Shown here piece after piece: positions 7,871 to 18,400 of a stretch of DNA of 33,066 nt. The notes under the pieces are model-generated. The model made no database searches. It was not told the origin of the DNA and saw only the letters and a list, made by a program, of their open reading frames with translations. Position numbers and translations under genes: made by a program. This DNA is from Bacteroidota bacterium (GTDB lineage: Bacteria > Bacteroidota > Bacteroidia > Chitinophagales > Chitinophagaceae): the NCBI GenBank assembly GCA_004292575.1, contig RDXD01000378.1:1-33066 (forward strand). The letters are read 5' to 3'. How positions within the stretch are numbered: the stretch's first letter is position 1; each line of letters starts with the position of its first letter.

Positions 7871-10800
7871 ATGAGGAACATGTTAAAACTCGTTCTTGGA
7901 CTCGGCTTAATGTGCTGGGCTATGCTGGCCCAAGCCCAAACTGAGGCCATTACTGGTAAAGTAGCCGATGCAAGCGATAGCAGCCCGCTGGCAGGTGTAA
8001 CCGTGACCAACAAAACCACTGGCAAGCGTGCGCTAAGCGATGCAGCTGGAAGATTTACGCTAGCTGCTGCCAAAGGCGATGTATTGGCTTTTTCGTATGT
8101 GGGTTTTTTGGCCCAACAAGTAAAAGTAGCCGATGGCAACAACCTCACCGTTAACCTGAAACCCGATCCAAATGCTTTGGAAGAGGTGGTGGTAGCAATG
8201 GACTTTAAGAAAAAGCCCCGCGAGTTGGGTTTTTCTGCACAAACTTTAAAAGGAAGCGAACTACAGGAAACCCAGCGCGAGAATTTTATTAATGCGCTTC
8301 AGGGCCGCGTGGCGGGTATAACCGTGAACCCAACAGCAGGACTGGCGGGTGCTTCCAGTCAAATTGTAATTCGTGGCTTTAACTCGCTTAGCCAAAGCAA
8401 CCAGCCACTGTTTGTAATTGATGGTGTTATAACCGATAACAGCACATTGGATGAGCAAAGTGGTGGTGGCACCGGCATAGGCATAGCTCGTGATGGCACC
8501 AACCGCAACAACGACTACAGCAACCGCATTGGCGATATTAACCCCAACGACATTGAAAACATTACCATTTTGAAAGGTCCTGAGGCAACCGCCCTTTATG
8601 GAAGCCAGGCCAGTAGTGGTGCCATCATCATTACCACTAAAAAAGCCAAGTCAAACAAGTTGGCGGTGCAGTACGACAATAGTTTTCGTATTCAGCAGTC
8701 GGTGCGGTTTCCAGAAATATTTGACCGCTATCAGGCCGGCAACAACACGGTAAACTCGAATGTATTCTCCTATTTTGGACAGCCTCATCCAGAAGGTACC
8801 CGTTTGTTTGACAACATTGGTGCTTTCTTTAAAACTGGCTTTACCCAAACGCATAACATCGGTACCGATTTTGGATTTAGGGAGTCGAAATTTAGATTTT
8901 CGGGGTCGTTTTTTGACCAAGACGGCGTGGTGCGCAATAACACGGCCAGGCGCTACACGCTTCGTTTAAGCAACACCACTAAGGTTGGCAAGTACTTAGA
9001 CTTTACGCCATCGGTGGTGTACACCCGCTCCGAGAACAATAAAGTGCTGCGCAGTGCAGGTGGTTTTATGACCAGCCTTTTAAGGTGGCCAAACACCAAC
9101 GATATCCGCAATTTTGAGGACACCGCTGGTAATAAATTGCCCCTTTACAATACCGATGCTAATCTTGATGTGGACAATCCGCTTTTTAGTGTAGATAAAA
9201 ACCGCAGCCGCGATGTTACCGACCGGGTTAACACCACACTTGGTGTAAACATTAGGCCTACCAGTTGGCTTACGCTTGCTGGCCGCTTTGGCTACGAGGT
9301 GTACAAAACCGATGGTTACACCCAGTATCACCCTCAAACCACCTTCATTTCTTCGGCCATTAGAGGATCTCAAGACAACTACTACCGCCGCTATGAGGGT
9401 TACAACCACACCCTAACTGCCACCGCAAGAAAGAAGTTTGGCAACTTTAATACCCGCATTATGGTGGGTACCATGTGGCAGAACTACAGCACCAGAATGT
9501 TTTCGGTTAGGGGCGACGGCTTGGTGGAAGTGGGCAAATACGACAGCAATAACACCAACCCCAATAGCCGGGTACGCCTGTTGCGCAACAACTTTGGCTC
9601 GTTTAACCGCTCGGTGCTGCGCCAAATTGCCTATTTTGGAGAGGTGGCCGTCAATTACAAGGAGTTAATTTACCTCAACTACACCCACCGCTTCGAAAGT
9701 GCCAGCCCCCTGCCATCCGATTTTCGCAATTTTGACTACCCTGGGGCCAGCATCAGCGCTATTATGAGCGATATTGTTCCAGGCGTGAAGAAATTGGGTC
9801 TTGATTTTTGGAAACTGCGTGCATCTACGGCCCGCACGGCCAGGCTGGTGGCACCGTATTCCAACCAATCGGTATTTACCAACAACTTTGCCAGCGGCGG
9901 CGGGTTTTCGTATGGGTTTACCAACAATAATGCCTTCTTAGAACCCGAATTTCAGGAAACCTACGAGGTGGGTACGGAATTTAAGTTTGCAAAAAACAGA
10001 CTGTCGCTGGATGCTACCTATTACAATACCAAAAACGACAACCAAATTGTGGCTGGCTTTAGGCTAAGCTATGGTACCGGGTTTGTTTTAAACACCCAAA
10101 ATGCCGGTGCTACCCGCAACCAGGGCGTGGAGGTTACGTTGAATGCCAGCATTATTAAGAAGAAAGATTTTACGTGGGATGTAACGGTAAACTTTAACAA
10201 GATGTGGAACAAGGTGCTTCGCCTACCTGCATCATTATCGGAGTTCTATCTATCGGAAACATGGCTGTTTGGCGCTGCCCGCGGCGGTCTTACCATGGGC
10301 AATCCCACAACCAGTATTACTGCTTTTGGCTACCAGCGCAACAATGTGGGGGATATCTTGATAAATCCGGCAACAGGGCTGCCTGTTATTGATGAGCGCT
10401 TTTTGACCCGCGGCGACCGCAACCCTGACTTCACGAGCGGCATCAACAACGTGTTTCGCTACAAAAACTTTAATCTCAACTTTTTGTGGGATTTGCGAGT
10501 GGGTGGCGACATCTTCAATGGTACTTTGATGGACATGACGGCAAGGGGTAGAAGCTTCCTGACCGAAGATCGGTTTGTGCCCCGGGTAATCAAAGGTGTG
10601 CTCAACGATGGTTTGCAGAATACTTTCCCCACACCAAACAACATTACCATTACTCCTGCTTTTAACGATCAGTACTACTCCGCCAGTGCCATGCCCGAAG
10701 AGGCCTTTATACAGAAAAACGTAAACTGGCTTCGCCTTCGCGATGTTACGTTGAGCTACAATCTTCCTAGGGCGGCACTTAGCAAACTGAAACGAATAAA

Positions 10801-10978
10801 GAGCTTGGGCGCATTTGTAACCGGCAACGATTTAATATTGATAACCAACTACTTTGGAGCCGATCCGGCAGTAAATGGCACCACAGCAGGTAGCTCGGGT
10901 GTAGGTGCTTTTGGGTTCGATTTTGGCACACTACCTACTCCAATTAGCGTGAACATTGGCTTGCGTGCCGGTTTTTAA
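7871..10978 (+). CDS. SusC/RagA family TonB-linked outer membrane protein
   Basis: Signal peptide, carboxypeptidase-regulatory-like N domain (ITGKVADASDSSPLAGVTVTNKTTGKRALSDAAGRFTLAA), plug domain (ALQGRVAGITVNPTAGLAGASSQIVIRGFNSLS...QPLFVIDGV; ILKGPEATALYGSQASSGAIIITTKK), C-terminal beta barrel. Confidence 0.95.
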   Translation: MRNMLKLVLGLGLMCWAMLAQAQTEAITGKVADASDSSPLAGVTVTNKTTGKRALSDAAGRFTLAAAKGDVLAFSYVGFLAQQVKVADGNNLTVNLKPDPNALEEVVVAMDFKKKPRELGFSAQTLKGSELQETQRENFINALQGRVAGITVNPTAGLAGASSQIVIRGFNSLSQSNQPLFVIDGVITDNSTLDEQSGGGTGIGIARDGTNRNNDYSNRIGDINPNDIENITILKGPEATALYGSQASSGAIIITTKKAKSNKLAVQYDNSFRIQQSVRFPEIFDRYQAGNNTVNSNVFSYFGQPHPEGTRLFDNIGAFFKTGFTQTHNIGTDFGFRESKFRFSGSFFDQDGVVRNNTARRYTLRLSNTTKVGKYLDFTPSVVYTRSENNKVLRSAGGFMTSLLRWPNTNDIRNFEDTAGNKLPLYNTDANLDVDNPLFSVDKNRSRDVTDRVNTTLGVNIRPTSWLTLAGRFGYEVYKTDGYTQYHPQTTFISSAIRGSQDNYYRRYEGYNHTLTATARKKFGNFNTRIMVGTMWQNYSTRMFSVRGDGLVEVGKYDSNNTNPNSRVRLLRNNFGSFNRSVLRQIAYFGEVAVNYKELIYLNYTHRFESASPLPSDFRNFDYPGASISAIMSDIVPGVKKLGLDFWKLRASTARTARLVAPYSNQSVFTNNFASGGGFSYGFTNNNAFLEPEFQETYEVGTEFKFAKNRLSLDATYYNTKNDNQIVAGFRLSYGTGFVLNTQNAGATRNQGVEVTLNASIIKKKDFTWDVTVNFNKMWNKVLRLPASLSEFYLSETWLFGAARGGLTMGNPTTSITAFGYQRNNVGDILINPATGLPVIDERFLTRGDRNPDFTSGINNVFRYKNFNLNFLWDLRVGGDIFNGTLMDMTARGRSFLTEDRFVPRVIKGVLNDGLQNTFPTPNNITITPAFNDQYYSASAMPEEAFIQKNVNWLRLRDVTLSYNLPRAALSKLKRIKSLGAFVTGNDLILITNYFGADPAVNGTTAGSSGVGAFGFDFGTLPTPISVNIGLRAGF

Positions 10979-10996
10979 CCATTTAATTTTAATACC

Positions 10997-12634
10997 ATGA
11001 CAAGAAAATATTTTTATGGCCTATTGGGTATGCTGGTGCTAGGCGCAGCTACTTTCTCTGGTTGCAAAAAACAAATTGATGCGGCATACCTTAACCCTAA
11101 TGCTACCGTACGGGTTCCCATTGAGCAAATATTACCAGGCCTTATTGGCAACTTAACGGGTAGTTCGTCCGCTGCAGGCAGTGCTTATGGCACTGCAAAC
11201 GACGGTATTCAGATAGGTCGCTATGTGCAATTTTGGGGTCAGAATACAGGTGCTAACCAATTTGACCAAATGGGTGGTGCCACCGGAACCAGTGATGTGC
11301 TGGGTAGCGTTTGGGCCATGTATTACTATGGGCATGGCGAGAATGTAAACAAAATGATACTATGGGGCATTGAGGAGAAAAAGTGGGATTATGTGGGCGT
11401 TGGCTTGGCGCTGCGCGCCTGGGGTATGCTGGTAAATACCAACATGTATGGCCCCATGATCTTGCGTGAAGCTTTCAGACCAGAGCAGTTGGTTTTTAAT
11501 TACGAAGATCAGCCTGAGGTTTACGATTCTGTGCGTTCTATTTGTCGCCAAGCCATTGGTTATTTGAATTTAAAGGGCGATGGTGTTAGCAGAGATAATC
11601 TAGCTAAAGGGGACGCCTTTTTCTACAACGGCGATACCGAGAAATGGAAGAAGTTTGTTTATGCTGTGATGGCGCGTTCTTTCAACCATCTCAACAATAA
11701 GGCCGAGTATCAGCCCGACTCGGTGCTGTTTTATTGCAACCTATCCATTAATGTGAACGCCGACAATGCCACTGCCAAGTTTGCCAATACAGGTATTACG
11801 GGCACCTCCAATTTTTACGGACCACTGCGCAATAACGTGGGTGGCTTGCGCCAGTCAGATTTTATTGCCAATTTAATGAATGGCACCAACCCGCTTTTCA
11901 CTGGCGTACCCGATCCGCGGGCACTTTATTTGCTACGCTCTAATCCTAGCAATACCCTCACTGGTACACGGGTTGGAAATGGTGCTACCGGGCTTCCGGT
12001 GGCTATACAACCACAGAATTTTTGGGGAGGTTTGTTTTCGTCGCTTGCGGCACCCACGGTAGATACCGCAGCACGCTACATTTTCAAAAATGGTGCGCCA
12101 TTCCCGATTATTACCGCCAGCGAGATACAGTTTATGAAGGCTGAGGCGCACTACTATAAGCGCAATAAAGCTGCTGCCATTGCCGCCTACCGCGAAGGTA
12201 TAAGCCTGAATTTTGACCTGCTGCTAAGCGATTACAACAGCAACGTACCGGTAGCCAACCAAATTACCCCTGCTAATAAAGCCGCTTACTTGGCTAATCC
12301 AAGGGTTGTACCTACGCCCGATGCTTTTAGCCTTAGCCACATTATGCTGCAGAAGTACATTGCCTTGTATGGACACTGCCCCATAGAAACATGGACAGAT
12401 ATGCGGCGCTACCACTACATTGATCCCGACCCGGAGTTTCCAGCACAGCAGGTATATGCCGGTTTTGTACCCCCGTCTCCAGCCGCGCTATTCATAAACA
12501 ACAACCAAAAGTATGTGTACCGTGCTAGGCCCCGTTTCAACTCCGAGTACCTATACAACGTTGTTACGCTCAATAAATTTGGTGCTTTTGCCCTAGACTA
12601 TCACACCGTTGAAATGTGGTTTTCAAGAAAGTAA
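10997..12634 (+). CDS. SusD/RagB family nutrient-binding outer membrane lipoprotein (SusD-like_2 type)
   Basis: Immediately downstream of SusC. Lipobox (AATFSGCKK), LNPNATVRVPIEQILPGLIGNLTG start and FPIITASEIQFMKAEAHYYKRNKAAAIAAYREGI motif typical of the family. Confidence 0.92.
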   Translation: MTRKYFYGLLGMLVLGAATFSGCKKQIDAAYLNPNATVRVPIEQILPGLIGNLTGSSSAAGSAYGTANDGIQIGRYVQFWGQNTGANQFDQMGGATGTSDVLGSVWAMYYYGHGENVNKMILWGIEEKKWDYVGVGLALRAWGMLVNTNMYGPMILREAFRPEQLVFNYEDQPEVYDSVRSICRQAIGYLNLKGDGVSRDNLAKGDAFFYNGDTEKWKKFVYAVMARSFNHLNNKAEYQPDSVLFYCNLSINVNADNATAKFANTGITGTSNFYGPLRNNVGGLRQSDFIANLMNGTNPLFTGVPDPRALYLLRSNPSNTLTGTRVGNGATGLPVAIQPQNFWGGLFSSLAAPTVDTAARYIFKNGAPFPIITASEIQFMKAEAHYYKRNKAAAIAAYREGISLNFDLLLSDYNSNVPVANQITPANKAAYLANPRVVPTPDAFSLSHIMLQKYIALYGHCPIETWTDMRRYHYIDPDPEFPAQQVYAGFVPPSPAALFINNNQKYVYRARPRFNSEYLYNVVTLNKFGAFALDYHTVEMWFSRK

Positions 12635-12657
12635 TTACCCTTTAAACGTTTCACCCC

Positions 12658-13425
12658 ATGATGAATTATAAATTTAGACTGTTACCGATTGCGGCAATGG
12701 CATTGCTGCTGTTAGCGGGCTGCGATAAAAAATTTAGTGTGCCACAGCAAACCAGTGCTATGGGTAGTACTTACATGAAAGTGTATGTGGCCGCCACGGG
12801 CATTACACGCAACTACGTGTTCGTAAACGACCGGCAGGTAAGCGGAGCGCTGCTTGCTTCGGGGGGTGTATTTCCGCTTGCATCGGCCAGCCCTGGTATT
12901 TTGTTTCAGCACAACAATCTATTTAGTGTGCAACAGAACGAAATACGGCCCATTGCGCAGCGCATTACCATACGCGATACTACGTTGACCACGCTACAGC
13001 CGCCCACCACGCTGGTTACCAACTTAGAAACACTGAGCAATTACACCCTGTTTTTGACCGATTCTTCCTTGCGGCCGAATATAATTTTAGTAAAAGATAA
13101 CATTCAGCCCGTAGGAGATACCACGGCGCGTATCCGCTTTGCAAATTTGCCATTTAGCCCTCTTGCTATACCCAATATGGATATTTTTAGCGTAAGGGCC
13201 AACAGCAATATTTTTAACAATGTACCCATAAACACGGTTACCGGTTTTATGGCTTACGCATCTGCCCGTAATGATACATTGCACGTGCGTGCAGCCGGTA
13301 CAACCGTAAATCTAGCTTCCATTAACGGCATTGTGGCCACACAAAAGCGCTACTACACCGTTGTTTTGAGGGGTAGTTACCGAAATCCTGGCAGCAGAGT
13401 ATTGGCATCTTTTGCCAACTACTAA
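12658..13425 (+). CDS. Putative lipoprotein, DUF4397-like domain
   Basis: Lipobox LLLAGCDKK. Repeated short beta segments (TTARIRFANLPFSPLAIPNMDIFSV..., YYTVVLRG) resemble DUF4397. Third gene in the SusC/SusD run with a 24-nt gap. Confidence 0.65.
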   Translation: MMNYKFRLLPIAAMALLLLAGCDKKFSVPQQTSAMGSTYMKVYVAATGITRNYVFVNDRQVSGALLASGGVFPLASASPGILFQHNNLFSVQQNEIRPIAQRITIRDTTLTTLQPPTTLVTNLETLSNYTLFLTDSSLRPNIILVKDNIQPVGDTTARIRFANLPFSPLAIPNMDIFSVRANSNIFNNVPINTVTGFMAYASARNDTLHVRAAGTTVNLASINGIVATQKRYYTVVLRGSYRNPGSRVLASFANY

Positions 13426-13457
13426 TCGTAATTTCTTTTTTGTGTTACTATTTTGAT

Positions 13458-13499
13458 ACCGCTGGTCTTTTAACGGGGCCGGCGGTTTTTTATTTTTTT
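13458..13499 (+). terminator. Rho-independent-type terminator after the SusC/SusD/lipoprotein cluster
   Basis: ACCGCTGG TCTTTTAACGGGG CCGGCGGT (8-bp stem with one G-U pair) followed by TTTTTATTTTTTT. Confidence 0.75.
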
Positions 13500-13517
13500 A
13501 AGATATGTTTGCTAATT

Positions 13518-14141
13518 ATGACGCCTGCCCGACATGCCCGCCTTACCCATGTGCTCAACCATCGGCAGCCCAACCTTACACTGGTGCTGGAAAATGTGTT
13601 TGACCCCCACAACATTAGCGCCGTAATGCGTACTGCCGATGCGGTAGGGATTCAAGAAATATTTGTGGTGAATACCCGCATGCCTGCGCACAAGAAATGG
13701 GGCAGCAAGAGCAGCAGTAGCGCTGCAAAATGGTTAACCATCCATCAGTTTGATCATTTGGAAACCTGCATGGCGGCTGTACGCAAAAGCTACCAAATCG
13801 TGTACACCACGCATTTGGCGCAAAATAGCGTCAGCGTTTACGACCTTAATCTTACGCAATCGGTGGCGTTGGTATTTGGCAACGAGCACAGTGGCTGTAG
13901 CAGCGAAATTGTTGCACTTTCCGATGGCAATTTTATTATTCCGCAGGTTGGCATTATCCAAAGCCTTAATATTTCGGTAGCTTGTGCTGTTACCATTTAC
14001 GAAGCCTACAGGCAAAAAACACTAGCCGGCCATTATAACAGCCCTGCATTGGCGCCAACTGCCTATGCCGAGTTGATGGCCCAGTGGAGTAATGGAGCCA
14101 TTGTTGGCGAAACTGATTGGACGAATGATACACCAACGTAA
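13518..14141 (+). CDS. TrmH-family RNA 2'-O-methyltransferase (SpoU/TrmH type)
   Basis: SPOUT motifs: LVLENVFDPHNISAVMRTADAVGIQEIFVVN; ALVFGNEHSGCSSEIVALSDGNFIIPQVGIIQSLNISVACAVTIYEAYRQ. ATG at 13518. Confidence 0.9.
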   Translation: MTPARHARLTHVLNHRQPNLTLVLENVFDPHNISAVMRTADAVGIQEIFVVNTRMPAHKKWGSKSSSSAAKWLTIHQFDHLETCMAAVRKSYQIVYTTHLAQNSVSVYDLNLTQSVALVFGNEHSGCSSEIVALSDGNFIIPQVGIIQSLNISVACAVTIYEAYRQKTLAGHYNSPALAPTAYAELMAQWSNGAIVGETDWTNDTPT

Positions 14142-14153
14142 TGAATTTGCAAC

Positions 14154-14663
14154 ATGAGGGTATTGAAACGCATGGCAGTTGTGTTAGCACTTTTAGTAAG
14201 TAATGCGGCGCTGTGCCAACAAATAGATTCAGTGGATGCCCAGCAATTGGTACGTTATATAAAAGCTGCTAAGGGCATTGAGGTCGTAAACTTTTGGAGC
14301 ACATTGTGTGGACCCTGCATTAAAGAAATGCCCTATTACATTGCTGTGGTGGATTCTTTTAAAAAAATGGGTTACCAAGTAAACCTTACGCTGGTTAGCT
14401 TAGATTTTGCTTCCGATTATGGTAGCAAAAAATTACACCAGTTTGTGCAACAGCGCGGATGGTGGGTAGCCAAGCACTTTTGGCTAAACGAGCAATATCC
14501 CGACGAGTATGTACCCAAAATAGACAGCAGCTGGTTTGGTGCTTTACCTGCCACCCAGGTAGTAAACAATGGTGTGGGTTACACCCAGTTTTATGATGGC
14601 ACCATGACCCGAGAAGCATTGGTAGCGGCTTTAAAAGCGGCTATAGCACGCCCTCGTAGGTGA
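14154..14663 (+). CDS. Thioredoxin-like/TlpA-family exported protein
   Basis: Signal peptide and thioredoxin motif VVNFWSTLCGPCIKEMPY; ALPATQVV cis-Pro-type motif. Confidence 0.85.
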   Translation: MRVLKRMAVVLALLVSNAALCQQIDSVDAQQLVRYIKAAKGIEVVNFWSTLCGPCIKEMPYYIAVVDSFKKMGYQVNLTLVSLDFASDYGSKKLHQFVQQRGWWVAKHFWLNEQYPDEYVPKIDSSWFGALPATQVVNNGVGYTQFYDGTMTREALVAALKAAIARPRR

Positions 14664-14703
14664 GCCGATAGCACTATTGGCATAAATGCTATGACACGAG
14701 AAC

Positions 14704-15306
14704 TTACGGAACAGTGCGCTTAATGCTACAGCCTTTGAAGCGCGTGGTTTTGTTGGGCACCTCGCTGCCGCCTGCCACTGCAGCCATTGCCACAATAAGA
14801 TGCTTGATTTTTACGGGCGCTTCTTTATCAGGGCTATCGTCAATACCACCGTGGTAAACCAGTTTTTGGTTGGCGTCAAACAAATAGCATTCGGGTGTGC
14901 TTTTGGCACCCAAAGAATCTGCTACTGTGGCATTTTGGTCTATGGCATACGGCCAAGCGTAGCCTTGCTCGGTAGCGTAAGTTTTCATGGTCTCTGGGCT
15001 ATCTTTATCGGCATGTTGGGCGGCATTGCTGTTAAGTACTACCATGCCAATACCGTTGGCTTGTGCGTACTTACACGCCTCAATGGTAGCTGCCTGGTTT
15101 TTTAGTACCCAAGGGCATGTATTACAGCTGAACATTATCAAAATCCCATGCTTTCCCATGCTGCCTTGCAGGGTAATGGTTTTACCATTCACATCCGTCA
15201 TGGCGTGGTTGCCCAACGGCATTTTATCTCCAATCTTTAGCACTTCAAGTGCAGGTGCAAACGCCAAGCCAGCCGCTGCCAGTAGCAATAAAAATAATGC
15301 TCTCAT
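14704..15306 (-). CDS. Exported thioredoxin-family / redoxin-domain protein
   Basis: Signal peptide (MRALFLLLLAAAGLAFA), LIMFSCNTCPWVLKNQ (CxxC), AIDQNATVADSLGAKSTPECYLFDANQKLVYHGGIDD typical of peroxiredoxin-like thioredoxin proteins. The ORF could also start 15 nt upstream (15321). Confidence 0.87.
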   Translation of the reverse strand: MRALFLLLLAAAGLAFAPALEVLKIGDKMPLGNHAMTDVNGKTITLQGSMGKHGILIMFSCNTCPWVLKNQAATIEACKYAQANGIGMVVLNSNAAQHADKDSPETMKTYATEQGYAWPYAIDQNATVADSLGAKSTPECYLFDANQKLVYHGGIDDSPDKEAPVKIKHLIVAMAAVAGGSEVPNKTTRFKGCSIKRTVP

Positions 15307-15490
15307 GTTGTTTTTTTTCAAGTCAATAAAACGTCGGGTAATCGATTTTGTTGGTTTTTACATCTAAATCAGGACAAAACTTATTGGTATAAACGATTGG
15401 ACTTGCACAGCCCAGGAGTCGCGGCTTGTTGCAGGTAAGGGACATCAAAAAAATAGAATCAATTTTTATACATGTGATATAAGTATCTAT

Positions 15491-18400
15491 TTATTTTACA
15501 ATTTGCATTCTATACGAGTTTTGGACACCGCTGGTTTGCGTAATGGTTAGCTGATAAATACCAGCAGGTAAATGGCCCACTTGCAATTGCAGCATAGATT
15601 GCGCGGCGCGGGTTTGCAATACATTTCTACCCGTGGCATCAAACAAATTGATGCTGCTGTGGGGTTGCAAACCTGTAATTAGCATTGTATTTTTGGCAGG
15701 GTTGGGATATACCTGCAGCACGGCTTCGGTCTCGAAGCTGGCAGTGCGGACGCTGCTGAAAGTAAACTTCCCGTCTGCGTCCACCTGTTTTATGCGGTAA
15801 TAAAACAAGCCGGTCCCGGGTGCCACATCGGTGTAGGTATAACTTTGTGGCAATTGTTGGTTTCGACAGGTTAATCTGGAGATGGTTCTATATTGGATGC
15901 CATCGCTACTGCGTTCTACCTCATACTGGCTACAGTTTTGCTCTTGGGCAGTGCGCCATTCCAGTAGAGCTTTGTTTTGCTGTCGGCGTGCTGTAAAGCT
16001 TAGCCAGGTTACCGGCAGCGATCCGGTTTTGGTTGCCAGCACAAAATCGCTAAACCCATTAAACGTATTGCTTTCGATACTACCCGGCGCTGCACCAGTT
16101 GGCGTGCCACCAATGTTGAGCCAAGCGCCTGCACCATTATCTTTCAATATCGTAAGGTCCGCAGGGTCGGTTACGCCATCGTCGGTACCATAGGGTAGCG
16201 TAATTCTAAAATCCGAGCCGTTGTTTCCATTGCGTGTAACGCGATAGTGCCGAACGGTTGACACCGCACTTACCCCAGCGGGGAGTGTACGGTTTGGCGG
16301 CGGACCAGCCACGATTTCCGCGGTAAATCTATCGCTGTTGTCGCCCCCATTGTCGTTGGAGAGCAGTATGGGCCTATACGCGCCATTCTTACCAATTGGA
16401 AAAAGCCTATTGCCTGAACCGCTGCTTATTTCAACGGTTAATGGCCCATTGACGTAAGCATTGGGGTGACCTGCATTTTCGTCATTGGCGTTATCGGTTA
16501 GTGTAAGCATGTTTTCGGAATTGGTGGTAATTAAACCCCGCACAAACCTAAAGCCCGATACCGACTGGTCGCTGCCAAGGGTAAGCCCCGCAGGATTGTT
16601 GATGTGTAGGCGTTTCAGGGTTCCAGATGCGCCGCTAAAATCGCCCAATATTTGGGGTGTGGTGCCGTTGAATACCACACTGTCGAAATCAATTTGCCCA
16701 AAATTGTTTAGTCTGCCCTGAATAATCATTTGGCCTTCAGAGCCAAATATTTGCACCCGGGGACTAATGTTGAGCGTGCCTTTTACAAGAAACTCGGGCT
16801 GAGGAACCGTTTTGTAAGCTGGCATGGAAATGAAGTTTACAGCAGGATTTTCGATGCCTAAAGTGCCGCTTTCTTCCACCACGATTTGGTCCATGGGTGT
16901 AGAAGCGGTAAGCCCCACGTTGTGCCGAATGTAAACAGTGTCATCACCTTTGGAGGGTGGCCGAAGGGCAGGCAGATAGCTGCCACCTGGCAATTTGCTT
17001 TCCCAGGTAGCAGGGCTTATCCAATTGCCGGGCTCAACAGTTCGAAAAACTTCGGGGGTATGGCAGGTTAGGCCGGCCCACCAGCCGCTAGAGGCTGAGG
17101 ATCCAATGGCAAATCTTACGGTGAGAATACCGCTTTCGTGCGACGAAATAAAGGTGCGGGTGGTGTTACCATTTTGAGCATTACTGAGTGCTTCAATGCG
17201 GGGTGCTGCGGTGGATGGCCCGTCAAAAATTTGTAAGCTGGCAAACGATGCCAGTTCAAGTTTGTAGATGGTCAGCCGCATTTTTTTGCCCGGTGTGGCT
17301 GGCATAAATGTACGGGTGAAATTGCCTCCGGTGTTGCTAACCGGTCCACCAAAGTCGTAATAGGCGGTGTCACAAACTGTTAGCGCTTCGCTTGAATTGT
17401 GCAGCACGCCCGGTGCATAGTTATAATTAATGGTATCAGAAATGTTGCTGCATCCATCTACAGTGCGGGTATAGGCAGCGGCAATTTTAGCGTTTTGCAT
17501 ACCTGCTATTTGGTTCAAAATCAAGGCGCTGTCACTGGCAACAGTTCCTAGGCCACCTAGCCATTGAATGGTATGACCTGCTAATTTTTGTACCCTTACA
17601 GTGTCGGTAAATGCCCGGCGATGGCTTAGCAGGGTATCGCCCAACAAAAGTATCGGCTTTGGCGGCAATCCATCTCCCTTTACCACAATTATAATGCTAT
17701 CCTGTAAAACACAGTTGCGATAGTCGGTACCACTAATTCTAACAATTGTGGTTTTTACCGGTGCTAGTGTGCGTGTAGTGCCAGCGCTTATTGCGCCATC
17801 AACATTCCATTGCAAACTGGCAAGATTGGCAGGGCCGGTAAGTGTGATGCTGGTAAGTGGACACACTGGGTTGGCTACGCCAGCTAAGATGGGTATGCTA
17901 TTGTTGATGATGAATGCAAGGCTGTCGTTGCCTGCTTCGGTATCGTCGGCCAGATTGGTTTTTGCGCTAATGCGGTGGATACCACGGGACGAAAAGTCGT
18001 AGCTATTTAGAACGGTTAATTCCTCTACAGCACCGGGTGCCAGCAACCCACTGTTCTTTGGTATAGTAAATGGGAAGTCGGTACCAGCTGGGTTAGTCAT
18101 TTTGCCGGTAATGGTTGTGGGGTTCACACTAAAGTCGATGGCATTGGCCGAAAAATTCCGCAGCCTTACCGTTATGGGGGTACTTGTGCTGTAGTTGCAG
18201 CTCAGCTGTGTAAGGTTTTCGATGCCAATATCTCTGCCTGTGCTTTCGCTGTAGTCTTCCACCATCAGCTCCCATGGTGGATCGGTAGCATCTGTAGCCC
18301 AGTTAGTTCCATTAGTGCTTGAGTTAAAGTACCTATTGTTGCGAATGGGCGGGTTCATAAGGATGCGCCATGCCATATTGGTGGTTGTGGTTTGTTGCAC

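Noticed and set aside
14664-14703. Terminator between the two convergent thioredoxin-fold genes (ATAGCA...TGCTAT)
   Set aside because: Only a 6-bp stem with a long loop and no T tract; too weak to call.
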